From Desertimonas sp963732335 (GTDB taxonomy: Bacteria; Actinomycetota; Acidimicrobiia; Acidimicrobiales; Ilumatobacteraceae), in contig CAVSZO010000038.1 of NCBI GenBank assembly GCA_963732335.1, positions 1 through 64,000 of the forward strand: a stretch of 64,000 nucleotides of DNA, given 5' to 3'. The translations under genes were made by a program, and so were the position numbers. The notes below the pieces were generated by a model that was given only the letters and a program-made list of their open reading frames with translations, did not search any database and was not told the DNA's origin. How positions within the stretch are numbered: the stretch's first letter is position 1; every line of letters begins with the position of its first letter. Below, piece after piece: positions 20,490 through 28,641 of the stretch.

Positions 20490-20583
20490 CTTGACTCCCC
20501 TCGTTTCGCTTGAAGCTCCCTGAGACTGTCAAAGGCGGGCCGGTGGATGCCAGCCAATTCGCCGCCGACAAAGTAGCCCGTCG

Positions 20584-22005
20584 TCAGCTCGTCAGCACGC
20601 CGACCAGTTCTTCCCGGCTGAGCCCGGGCAGCGGAGGAGTCGGCTGCACCGTGGCGAGCTTCGACTGGATCGTCGGATCGCTGAGTACCTCGACCGGGCG
20701 GGCGAGGGCGGCACCGATCGTGCTCGCGGCGCGCAGCAGGTCCGGATCGGCGGCGGCCCGGGCGATGAGTCGCTTGGCGACGTGCCAACCGGGGTCCGAT
20801 GGCTCGTACTCCCGACCGGCGATCTGGGCCTCGATCTCTCTTGCGCGGTGGCGGCTGAAATCGAGGTTGTCCCGGTACAGCGGCTCGACAAGCTCTTCCG
20901 TCGCCTCGTGCCAACGGTTGGCCAGCCGCCCGGCATCGCTCGGCGGAACCTCGCGGAGCACGTCACGCAGGGTGATGGCGTGGCGCAGGCCGATCGCCGC
21001 ACCTCGCCCGAGCGAGGGATTCGTACACGCCCAGGCGTCACCCACCGGGAGGATGCCGGTGGCGACAGGCGCACCGGCGGACCACATCCGGCGCCGACGC
21101 GTCGTGGATCGCCGCCATCACGTCGATGTCGGTGATCGGCTCGCCCTCGAGCCAGTGGGCCACGACCGGGTAGCTCTTCACCACGCGTGTCCACATGTCG
21201 GGATCGCGAGCGGCCCATGCGGCGCGGTCACGTCCACTGGCGATGATGCCGACGCCCCACGTGCCGTGGTCGGCCGGCAGCGTCACGATCGAGATCGAGT
21301 CGTAGTGCTGCAACGGCGGGCCCAACGTCGCCGGCATCGACGCATCGGAAGATCGGAAGTGGCGGCAGTAGTAGACGGTCCCGGTGTCCTCGCGTTCCTC
21401 GGAAGGAACGCGGGCACCGATGGCCGCCAGCAGCGACGGCAGTCGTGTACGCCGCCCGCTGGCGTCGACGACCACCGCGCCGCGCACCTCTTCACCATCG
21501 TCGGTGAGCACGCCGGCAACGTGCGGCACCGGACCGTCCTGCGGGTCGCCGGCGAGCAGGCCACGCACGGCAACGCCGCGGCAGACCTCGACTCCGGGCT
21601 GGGAGTCGACGACGCGGGCGAGGGTCGCCTCGACCATTGGGCGACGTCCGGTCACCGCGTCGAAGCGCTCGTCGCCGGGCCGGCGGCCCCCGGTCAGCGA
21701 GTCGGGGAGCTCGGCGAGGCGGTTGACCCGAGCAGCTCCGTCTGCCTCGAGTGCGCTGTGACGTCCGGCAGCTCGGCGTCGAGCAGCTCGCGGAACCGGG
21801 GCAGGAAGGCGTGGAGCAGATGGAACTGATTGACGCCGCGGCGTTCCCAGCGTTCCCATGGATCCTGATCCCGCGGAGGGGGTGCGGCCGGGTCACGTTC
21901 GAGCAGGCGAACGCGGTGGCCGTCGCGCGCCAGCAGCAGGCTGCTGCACAGCCCGACGACACCGCCACCCACCACGATCACCTCGCTCGCACGTGCCGGC
22001 CGCAT
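20584..22005 (-). CDS. FAD-dependent monooxygenase/oxidoreductase, frameshifted
   Basis: PHBH-type flavoprotein of about 470 residues. The N-terminal ADP-binding fold reads EVIVVGGGVVGLCSSLLLARDGHRVRLLERD (quoted in part: VVGGGVVGL), the middle region has VVDASGRRTRLPSLLAAIG (the DG-like motif region), and the second FAD motif is LPVGDAWACTNPSLGRGAAIGLRHA. It then has a helical C-terminal part with no known motif. Shifts near 21740 and 21085 split it. The substrate is unknown; relatives oxidise aromatic or polyketide-like compounds. It is divergent, with only 45 bases between, from an HTH-hydrolase protein that is a likely regulator. Confidence 0.75.
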
Positions 22006-22050
22006 CGCTGATACGTGCCCACCACCCGGCCCGTTTCGCTTGGAGGCGAG

Positions 22051-23340
22051 ATGGAGAATTCAGGGAGAGATCTGACGTCGTCGGGGTACGTTCGCCCCAC
22101 GAGCTACACCTTCGACACATTCACCCTGGACCTCGAACGTTTCCGGCTCGAACAGTCAGGACAGGCGGTGCACGTCGAGCGACAGGTGTTCGACGTCCTC
22201 GCCTACCTCATCGCTCATCGAGATCGGGTCGTACCCAAGACGGAGCTGCTCGACAACGTCTGGGGCGACCGTTTCGTCAGCGAGTCAGCCCTGTCCAGCC
22301 GGGTCAAGGCGGCCCGCCGCGCGGTCGGTGACGACGGTGCAAGGCAGCAAGTGATCCGCACGGTGTTCGGCCGCGGCTACCAGTTCGTCGCCGACGTCAC
22401 CGCCGAACCGGTGCGGATCCGGCCGCCATTGCTGACGCAGGGGATCGAGCAGAAGATCGAGTTCTGCAACGCCCCCGACGGCACACGCATCGCCTACAGC
22501 TTCGTCGGAACCGGCCCGCCGCTCGTCAAGGCGGCGAACTGGATGACCCACCTCGACTACGACCACGAGAGCCCGGTATGGCGACACTGGACCGAGGACA
22601 TCGCCATCGGGCGGGCGTTGCTGCGCTACGACGAGCGCGGGTGCGGGATGTCCGACTGGACCGTCGACCGCTTCGACTTCGACGCCTGGGTCGAAGACCT
22701 CGAGGCCGTGGTCGACAGTGCGGAGCTCGACCGCTTTCCCCTCCTCGGCGTTTCCCAGGGCGCCGCGGTGGCGGTCGCCTTCGCCGTCCGCCATCCCAAG
22801 CGAGTGAGCCGGATGGTCCTGTACGGCTCCTACGCACGGGGGCGGCGCAAGCGGGCCGGGGAAGCGGGGGCGGGCGAGGCTGCGCTCGACGTCGAGTTGG
22901 CCCGCATCGGCTGGGGTCGCGATGACCCGTCGTTCCGTCAGGTGTTCACATCGCAGTTCCTCCCCGACGGCAGCCGGGCCGACTGGGACGAGTTCAACGA
23001 GTTGCAGCGCCGCACGATCTCGCCGGAGAACGCGGCGCGCTTCCTGGAGACGTTCGCCGACATCGACGTGACGGCCGAGGCCCCCGAGGTGCGCTGCCCG
23101 ACCCTGATCGTCCACGTCCGCGACGACCACCGTGTCCCGGCGTCGGCGGCTCGCGAGCTGGCGACGCTGATACCGCGCAGCCGGTTCGTGCTGCTCCCCG
23201 GTCGCAATCACCTCCTGCGTCGTGACGAACCTGCCTGGCCGCAGTTCCTGGCCGAGCTCGACCGCTTCCTCAGCGAGGACGTAAGGCGTCAGCGGCCCGA
23301 GGCGGCGAGCACCGCCGAGTCGAGCAGCCACGAGAGGTAG
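22051..23340 (+). CDS. winged-helix (OmpR/PhoB-type) DNA-binding domain fused to an alpha/beta hydrolase
   Basis: Intact gene. Residues about 15-105 are a Trans_reg_C winged helix (YTFDTFTLDLERFRLEQSG, FDVLAYLIAHRDRVVPKTELLDNVWG, VIRTVFGRGYQFVADV). Residues about 120-415 are an alpha/beta hydrolase with nucleophile elbow GVSQGAA (Ser near 233), acid VRDDHRVP (Asp near 356) and His in GRNHLL (near 385), so the triad looks complete. Start ATG 22051 has GGAGG four bases upstream; an in-frame ATG at 22015 is less likely. It has no receiver or membrane segment. The hydrolase domain may sense or process a small ligand that controls DNA binding. Its divergent arrangement with the FAD monooxygenase makes that gene the likely target. 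Its last 52 bases overlap the DUF2017 gene on the other strand. Confidence 0.85.
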   Translation: MENSGRDLTSSGYVRPTSYTFDTFTLDLERFRLEQSGQAVHVERQVFDVLAYLIAHRDRVVPKTELLDNVWGDRFVSESALSSRVKAARRAVGDDGARQQVIRTVFGRGYQFVADVTAEPVRIRPPLLTQGIEQKIEFCNAPDGTRIAYSFVGTGPPLVKAANWMTHLDYDHESPVWRHWTEDIAIGRALLRYDERGCGMSDWTVDRFDFDAWVEDLEAVVDSAELDRFPLLGVSQGAAVAVAFAVRHPKRVSRMVLYGSYARGRRKRAGEAGAGEAALDVELARIGWGRDDPSFRQVFTSQFLPDGSRADWDEFNELQRRTISPENAARFLETFADIDVTAEAPEVRCPTLIVHVRDDHRVPASAARELATLIPRSRFVLLPGRNHLLRRDEPAWPQFLAELDRFLSEDVRRQRPEAASTAESSSHER

Positions 23341-23762
23341 GCATAGAGCTGGTACTCCGGCACGTGGTCCTCGATCTCGTCGACCTCGTCGTCCTCGGAC
23401 ACATCGAGGATCGTGCCGAGCACCAGCCGAACGCCGTTCACCGCTTGCATGAACGACGTCAGTTGTGCGTCGGTCAGGGTGACCTTCTTGGCCGTTCCGG
23501 CGAGCACACCCTTCACCGTCGCGATGCCGGCCAGCCGGCTGGTGATCAACTCGTCGCGCATCAACCGCTGGTACTCGGCCTCGCGGTCGGGATCGTCCGG
23601 ATGAACGACGGGGAACAACCGAGCCGTCGCCGGTTGCTCGGCGGGGGCGCTGAGCAGCTCGCTCAGCTCGTCGAGAAGGCGGATGACCATCGCCCGCTCC
23701 TGTGGGGCGATGCGTAGCACGTAGCCGTTGCGCCCCCGCCCGAACGCTCCTTTCTCCGTCAT
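23289..23762 (-). CDS. DUF2017 protein, ClpS neighbour
   Basis: 157-residue soluble helical protein. It reads MTEKGAFGRGRNGYVLRIAPQ at the start (basic beta turn), then MVIRLLDELSELL, LMRDELITSRLAG and LTDAQLTSFMQAVNGVRLVLG, features of the actinobacterial DUF2017 family that sits next to clpS. It follows clpS by 12 bases on the same strand, so they are co-transcribed. Function is not established; context suggests a link with ClpS/ClpP proteolysis or its adaptors. The 3' end overlaps the convergent hydrolase-regulator gene by 52 bases, so the two coding strands share sequence there. No frameshift. Confidence 0.85.
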   Translation of the reverse strand: MTEKGAFGRGRNGYVLRIAPQERAMVIRLLDELSELLSAPAEQPATARLFPVVHPDDPDREAEYQRLMRDELITSRLAGIATVKGVLAGTAKKVTLTDAQLTSFMQAVNGVRLVLGTILDVSEDDEVDEIEDHVPEYQLYAYLSWLLDSAVLAASGR

Positions 23763-23774
23763 CCGCTCGAGAAC

Positions 23775-24068
23775 TCACTCATCATGCTCGAGTGTTGCCC
23801 ACAGGCCGTGTTCGTGGAGACGAAAGACGTGCATCTCCGAACGTTCCCGCGTATCACTGGCGACGACGGCCTTGCCCTTGTGGTGGACGTCGAGCATCAG
23901 CGCGGTCGCCTTCTCCAGCGAGTAGCCGAACAACTTCTGCAGCACGAACGTGACGTAGCTCATCAGGTTGATCGGATCGTTCCAGACGATGACGATCCAC
24001 GGCCGGTCCTCGGCGACACGGTCCTCCGTGTCCGGCCGGTCGAGGGTCACGGTCTCGGGCGACGTCAC
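23775..24068 (-). CDS. clpS: ATP-dependent Clp protease adaptor ClpS
   Basis: Delivers N-degron substrates to ClpC/ClpA-ClpP. The core reads PWIVIVWNDPINLMSYVTFV (N-end-residue pocket NDP and helix), then LFGYSLEKATALMLDVHHKGKAVV with the conserved HxxG-type stretch and MHVFRLHEHGLWATLEHDE. From the GTG at 24068 the protein is 97 residues, normal for actinobacterial ClpS; the frame remains open upstream to 24185, but that part overlaps the divergent ctaB start and shows no conservation. The first gene of a two-gene unit with DUF2017. Intact. Confidence 0.92.
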   Translation of the reverse strand: MTSPETVTLDRPDTEDRVAEDRPWIVIVWNDPINLMSYVTFVLQKLFGYSLEKATALMLDVHHKGKAVVASDTRERSEMHVFRLHEHGLWATLEHDE

Positions 24069-24132
24069 ACGTCCATTCAACCGCTCATCAATCGCTCCCG
24101 ACAGTGGGTTGGCTCCCGGCGCCCGCTCTACC

Positions 24133-25095
24133 ATGGGCCGCGTTATGTCGGTCGGCACCCGTCCTCTCGTCCCGTCGCGCCTCACTCCGGGCGGTTTGGC
24201 CGATGCCGCTCACGGGGTGCGCCGCACGCCGAAGACGTTGGCCGGCAACTACCTCGCCCTCACCAAGCCGCGCATCGTCGAGTTGCTGCTGATCACGACC
24301 GTCCCGACGATGGTGCTCGCCGCTGACGCCTGGCCTGGCTGGCGACTCGTCGTCGTCACGCTTGTCGGTGGTTCGCTGGCAGCGGGCGGGGCCAACGCCG
24401 CGAACATGTACGTCGACCGCGACATCGACGCCAAGATGCAGCGGACCCGGGGACGACCGCTGGTGACGGGAGCGATCGCGCCCGGCCACGCGCTGATCTT
24501 CGCCGTGTCGTTGGAGATCGCCGCGTTCTTCGTGCTGGGCGTCGGTGCCAACCTGCTCGCCGCCGTCTTGGCGCTGGCCGCGACCGCGTTCTACGTCGGC
24601 GTGTACACGATCTGGCTGAAGCGCACGAGCACCCACAACATCGTCATCGGCGGTGCCGCCGGGGCGGTACCAGTGCTCGTCGGATGGGCCGCCGTGACGG
24701 GCTCGTTGGACTGGCCGGCGCTCGTGTTGTTCCTGGCCATGTTCTTCTGGACGCCGCCACACTTCTGGGCGCTGGCGATCCGTTACGCCGACGACTACCG
24801 AGCGGCGGACGTGCCGATGCTGCCCGCCGTCGTGCCCCTGCGCGAGGCCGCCAAGCAGATGGTCGGCTACACCGCCGCCCTCGTCATCACCACGCTCGTG
24901 CTCGTCCCCGTCGGCGACCTCGGATGGCTCTACGCCGGCGCCGCCGCAGTGCTCGGCACGATGTTCCTCGCCGGCACCATCGCCCTCGTCAGGCACCCCA
25001 CGCCGACCGCCAGCATGCGGGTCTTCACGTTCAGCATCACCTACGTCACGCTGCTGTTCGGGGCGATGACGCTCGACGTCTTGCTGATGACGTGA
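24133..25095 (+). CDS. ctaB: protoheme IX farnesyltransferase (heme O synthase)
   Basis: UbiA-family membrane prenyltransferase that converts heme B to heme O for the aa3/caa3 oxidase downstream. The catalytic aspartate-rich motif is NMYVDRDIDAKMQRTRGRPL, the second conserved stretch is FFWTPPHFWALAIRYADDYRAADVPMLP, and about nine membrane helices are visible. About 320 residues. Start uncertain between ATG 24133 and ATG 24145; both give a short N-terminal tail before LTPGGLADAAHGVRR. It is the first gene of the cytochrome oxidase locus; a gap of 70 bases separates it from the Cox1 paralogue. Intact. Confidence 0.93.
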   Translation: MGRVMSVGTRPLVPSRLTPGGLADAAHGVRRTPKTLAGNYLALTKPRIVELLLITTVPTMVLAADAWPGWRLVVVTLVGGSLAAGGANAANMYVDRDIDAKMQRTRGRPLVTGAIAPGHALIFAVSLEIAAFFVLGVGANLLAAVLALAATAFYVGVYTIWLKRTSTHNIVIGGAAGAVPVLVGWAAVTGSLDWPALVLFLAMFFWTPPHFWALAIRYADDYRAADVPMLPAVVPLREAAKQMVGYTAALVITTLVLVPVGDLGWLYAGAAAVLGTMFLAGTIALVRHPTPTASMRVFTFSITYVTLLFGAMTLDVLLMT

Positions 25096-25165
25096 GATTT
25101 CCGTCGGGTCCGGAGGTGACAAGTAGAGTCCTGCGCGACGTCGCAGTCAGCCCACCGCACCTCCG

Positions 25166-26839
25166 ATGAGCACACTCGATCCCACCCTGGAAAGCCCGGT
25201 CGTCGGAGAGGCGACGTCCACCGAGCGCGGTGACTCGGTTGCCGCCCTCGGTGCGGTGACGACGAGCGACCACAAGACGATCGGCAAGCTCCTCGTCGGC
25301 GGCTCGCTGCTCGGCTTGCTCGCCGTGGCCACGGTCGGGGTGATCCTCGGGATCGAACGGGTCGACGGCGATGGAACGCTCCTCGATGTCGACGATCTCA
25401 GCCAGCTGTTCGCGGCGTACCGGGTCGGCCTCGTCGAGGCGGTCGTCCTGCCGCTGCTGCTGGGGATCGCCGTGTTCGTCGTCCCGCTGCAGCTCGGCGC
25501 CCGCGCCCCCGCCTTTCCGCGCGTCGCGGCCGCCGGCCTGTGGGCCTGGCTCGGTGGAACAGTGCTCCTCGTCATCGCCCTCGCCAACAACGGCGGTCCA
25601 CTCGGCGGCGACTCGAAGATGGTCGAGCTGTACCTCGGCGGCAATGTCCTCGCCCTCGTCGGACTGACCGCGGTGGCGGCATCGATCGCCACGTCGGTGC
25701 TGACCACTCGGGCGCCGGGGATGCGCCTCCATCGCGCCCCGCTGTTCTCGTGGGCAGCACTCATCGGATCGCTTGCCCTCGTACTCGTGCTCCCCGTTGC
25801 CGTCGGTTCGAACATCGTGCAGTTCGTCGACTACCGCTACGGCGGCGCCGCGTTCGGCGGGTCGAGCGGGATCTGGCCGTGGACGTCGTACCTCTACACC
25901 GGCCCGGTCCTCGGTGTCACTGCGGCGTTCGCCGCCGGCTTCGTCGCTGACGTCGTTGCGGTCACGTTCCGCCGCCGGCTCCCGCACCGGGCGATCGCCC
26001 TCATCGGCGTCGGGCTCATCGGCACGGCGGCGTTCGCCGGGATCGGCCAGCAGGACGTCATCATGCTGCCGGGCACCGGCACCGAGGTCAGACTCGAGAA
26101 CTTCGCCACGAAGCTCGGCTTCCTCGCCGTGTGGGCCGGGTTCACGCTGCTTCCCGTGCTCGGAGTCGTGAGCGTGATGGGGATCGGCGCGCTGACGGCC
26201 AAGCCGGACTCCACCCATCCATGGCCACGGCCCAACGTCAACGCCCCCTTCCTGTTCGGGTTCTTCAGTCTCGGCCTCGCCGCACTCGGGATGCTCGGCG
26301 CGGCGACGACCGGGATCGAGGACCTCGGGCTCGAGGGCACGGTGTTCGAGGAAGGGGCGGCCGTGGCCACGATCTACGGGGCCACGCTCGCCGGCCTCGG
26401 CGCCGCTGCCTACTGGTTCCCCAAGGCGTCCGGACGCAGACTGCCCGAGCTTCAACTCAGCGGGCTGGCGACGCTCGGCGCGCTCGGTGCGACGTTGGCA
26501 TCGGTGCCCTACCTCATCGCCGGCTTCCTCGACCAGCCGGCGGCGTCGGCGGTCTGGGACAACGATGGACCGGGCGAACTGCTCAACGCCCTCGTGGCCG
26601 CCGGACACGCCGCCTTCGGCCTGACCGCCCTCGCCTTCGTCGGCATTGTCGCCAAGTCATGGCGCAGCGGTGAGAGCGCCGGTGACGATCCGTGGGGTGG
26701 GCAGACCCTCGAATGGGCGACGCCGTCGCCGCCCCCGAGGGACAACTTCGCCACGACGCCGACGGTGATGTCGCCGGAACCTCTGCTCGACCTCGAGGCC
26801 AAGCCCGACTTCGCCGACGACGGGTCAGGATCAAGCTGA
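25166..26839 (+). CDS. Cox1 (CtaD)-like membrane protein lacking heme and copper ligands
   Basis: 557 residues, intact, with about 12 membrane helices. The start resembles CtaD (TTSDHKTIGKLLVGG versus VDHKRIGIMYG in the true CtaD at 29871), PLQLGARAPAFPRV aligns with PLQIGARDVAFPRI, AYWFPKASGR with YYWWPKVFGK, and DPWGGQTLEWATPSPPPRDNF with DPWDARTLEWMTTNPPSEHNF. Yet all metal-ligand sites are changed: MHATSM is replaced by AYRVGL, the HPEVY segment by SYLYTG, the HH pair is absent, and HFHYVLFG becomes TIYGATLAGLG. The five histidines present sit in other positions. It therefore cannot bind heme a, heme a3 or CuB as a normal oxidase does. It overlaps the Cox3-like gene by one base and lies directly upstream of the true oxidase genes. 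A structural or assembly role is possible; function unknown. Confidence 0.8.
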   Translation: MSTLDPTLESPVVGEATSTERGDSVAALGAVTTSDHKTIGKLLVGGSLLGLLAVATVGVILGIERVDGDGTLLDVDDLSQLFAAYRVGLVEAVVLPLLLGIAVFVVPLQLGARAPAFPRVAAAGLWAWLGGTVLLVIALANNGGPLGGDSKMVELYLGGNVLALVGLTAVAASIATSVLTTRAPGMRLHRAPLFSWAALIGSLALVLVLPVAVGSNIVQFVDYRYGGAAFGGSSGIWPWTSYLYTGPVLGVTAAFAAGFVADVVAVTFRRRLPHRAIALIGVGLIGTAAFAGIGQQDVIMLPGTGTEVRLENFATKLGFLAVWAGFTLLPVLGVVSVMGIGALTAKPDSTHPWPRPNVNAPFLFGFFSLGLAALGMLGAATTGIEDLGLEGTVFEEGAAVATIYGATLAGLGAAAYWFPKASGRRLPELQLSGLATLGALGATLASVPYLIAGFLDQPAASAVWDNDGPGELLNALVAAGHAAFGLTALAFVGIVAKSWRSGESAGDDPWGGQTLEWATPSPPPRDNFATTPTVMSPEPLLDLEAKPDFADDGSGSS

Positions 26840-27417
26840 TGTACGCCCTCCCCCCAGCGCCCGCCCCGCCGCCGCGCCGCCAGGTGCTGATCGGCACCGC
26901 CGTTGCCTCACTGGGCGTGTTCACCCTGATCGGTGGGCTGCTGGCGATCTACATCCGCCTCCGCGAGGACGTCCGCGACGCCGGTGAACCGTGGGTTCCC
27001 GAGAGCGTGACGATTCCCGGGGTCCCCACCAACGTGATGCTGATCAGCTTCTTCGCCCTGGTCTTGTTCGCCCAGTGGGCCGTCTACGCGGCGCGTCGCC
27101 GTGACCGTGTGCACATCGGGTTGTCGCTCGGCCTCGTCGGCGTCGTCGGCCTCGCCATCGTCAATGCCCAGGCGTACGTGTACAACTGGATGGCGCTTCC
27201 GGCCGCCGACTCGACGTTCGCCTCGTCGTTCTACGCCGTCACCGGGACGATGACGGCGTTGGTCGTCGTCGGCTTGGTGTTCACGGTGGTCACCGCCTTC
27301 CGGTTGCTCGGCGGACGCGAGTCCGATCAGGAGATCGTCGCCGCCCACGCCCTCTACTGGTACGTCCTGACCGCCGCCTTCTCCGCCGTGTGGCTGATCG
27401 TGTACGTGTCCAAGTGA
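26839..27417 (+). CDS. Cox3 (CtaE)-like membrane protein, diverged paralogue
   Basis: 192 residues with a proline-rich start (MYALPPAPAPPPRR) and five membrane helices. The second half resembles subunit III: NAQAYVYNWM, STFASSFYAVTGTMTALVVVG and HALYWYVLTAAFSAVWLIVYV align with GQVYEFTAF, TSLFSSSFYTLTGFHGVHVSVG and GLYWHFVDIVWIVIFTLVYL of the true CtaE at 31870. The histidines of that pattern (GFHGVHV, YWHFVD) are lost. The ATG overlaps the previous stop (TGATG), so it is translationally coupled to the ligand-less Cox1 paralogue; the two probably form a complex. Intact. Confidence 0.7.
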   Translation: MYALPPAPAPPPRRQVLIGTAVASLGVFTLIGGLLAIYIRLREDVRDAGEPWVPESVTIPGVPTNVMLISFFALVLFAQWAVYAARRRDRVHIGLSLGLVGVVGLAIVNAQAYVYNWMALPAADSTFASSFYAVTGTMTALVVVGLVFTVVTAFRLLGGRESDQEIVAAHALYWYVLTAAFSAVWLIVYVSK

Positions 27418-27427
27418 GGCCGACACC

Positions 27428-28570
27428 ATGATGTTCCCGGCTGGCTCTCGGCTGCTCATCGCAGCAACGGTGCTGACGGCGGCGGCGGCGACGATCTACG
27501 GCGTCACCAACGGCGGTTCGCTCGGGACGACCGGCCTGATCACTGCCGGTGCGGGCCTCGCCGTGCTGGCGGCGATCAACCTGTACACCCGCGATGCCGA
27601 CGTATCGGCGATGGACTCGGCGGCGCTGACCGACTCGGCCGCCGCTCATCGCCCACCGTGGCCGAGCCTGTGGCCGGCGGTGGGCGCCCTCGGTGCTCTG
27701 TTGGTGGTCGTCGGGCTGGTCACCTACCCCATCGTCTTCGTGCTCGGCGTCGTGGCCCTTCTCGCCGCAACCGTCGAATGGATGTTGCAGGCTTGGAGTG
27801 AGCGGGCGTCGGGTGACGAGACGTACAACAGCGAGGTCCGCCAGCGCTTCGCCCACCCCGCCGAGTTCCCGGTGCTGGCCGCCATCGCCTTCGGAGTCAT
27901 CGTCTACTCGTTCAGCCGGATCATGCTGGCGTTGTCGCAGGACGGTGGTCCGGCAGCGTTCGCCTCGATCGCTGCGTTCGTCCTCGGCACTGGTTTCCTC
28001 GTCGCCTTCCGGCGCAACCTCGACAGCAAGGTCGTCGGCGGAGTCGCCGCCGTCGCCGTCCTCGCCCTCGTCGCCGGCGGAGTCGCCGCCGCCATCTCGG
28101 GTGAGCGGGAGCTCGATCCGCACGAGACGATCGAGGACTCCGCCGCCGCAGGTGAGTGCGGGGTGGAAGAGTTGGAACCGGACGACCAGGCCTCGCAGAC
28201 CGTCTCGGACAAGGCCAACCTGTTCGCCGAGCTCATCCTGACCGACGACAACGAGCTGGTCGCCACCGAACTCGACGTCCCCGGTGAGACGAGCACCCTG
28301 ACGTTCCAGCGGTCCAACCCGACGAACGTCATCTTCCACAACGAGAGCGACGAGGAACGCAGGCTCGCCCTCGAGTACGTGGTGCGGGTCGAGAACGAGG
28401 AGACCGGCCAGCTCGAGCCGGTCCCCGCCGAGCAGTGCACGACCCTCGTCGAGGAGGGGGGCAGCCAGCTGATGACGTTCTCGATCGATCTTCCCTCCGA
28501 GGTCTACGGCCCGTACCAGTTCGTCGTACCTGGCGTCGAGGGCCAGTCGATCGAGGTCGTCGTGCCGTGA
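27428..28570 (+). CDS. CtaF-like membrane protein with an extra exported C-terminal domain
   Basis: 380 residues, intact. Residues 1-130 carry four helices around PPWPSLWPAVGALGALLVVVG and end EWMLQAWSERASGDE, a layout like the actinobacterial oxidase subunit IV (CtaF). Three more helices follow to about residue 228 (FPVLAAIAFGVIVYSFSRIML and on). The last 150 residues are hydrophilic and probably outside the membrane: a Glu/Asp-rich stretch with a Cys (AAGECGVEEL), then beta-rich sequence (TSTLTFQRSNPTNVIFHNES, then LEYVVRVENEETGQLEPV and another Cys in AEQCTTLV) that looks like an immunoglobulin- or cupredoxin-like sandwich without copper ligands. It sits 10 bases after the Cox3-like gene and before ctaC. 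Role as an accessory oxidase subunit is inference. Confidence 0.6.
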   Translation: MMFPAGSRLLIAATVLTAAAATIYGVTNGGSLGTTGLITAGAGLAVLAAINLYTRDADVSAMDSAALTDSAAAHRPPWPSLWPAVGALGALLVVVGLVTYPIVFVLGVVALLAATVEWMLQAWSERASGDETYNSEVRQRFAHPAEFPVLAAIAFGVIVYSFSRIMLALSQDGGPAAFASIAAFVLGTGFLVAFRRNLDSKVVGGVAAVAVLALVAGGVAAAISGERELDPHETIEDSAAAGECGVEELEPDDQASQTVSDKANLFAELILTDDNELVATELDVPGETSTLTFQRSNPTNVIFHNESDEERRLALEYVVRVENEETGQLEPVPAEQCTTLVEEGGSQLMTFSIDLPSEVYGPYQFVVPGVEGQSIEVVVP

Positions 28571-28641
28571 ATCTGCGTTCCCCGGCCACGCAGGCCGTTG
28601 CTGGCCGCTCCCTTCGCTGGCGCTCCGGTCGCTCGCATCCG

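Noticed and set aside
23968..24132. longer N-terminus for ctaB
   Set aside because: It would overlap the divergent clpS coding region and shows no conserved residues before the ATG at 24133 or 24145.
26692..26838. longer N-terminus for the Cox3-like protein
   Set aside because: The upstream frame overlaps the Cox1-like gene and is Arg/Gly/Asp-rich; the ATG in TGATG at 26839 is the better start.
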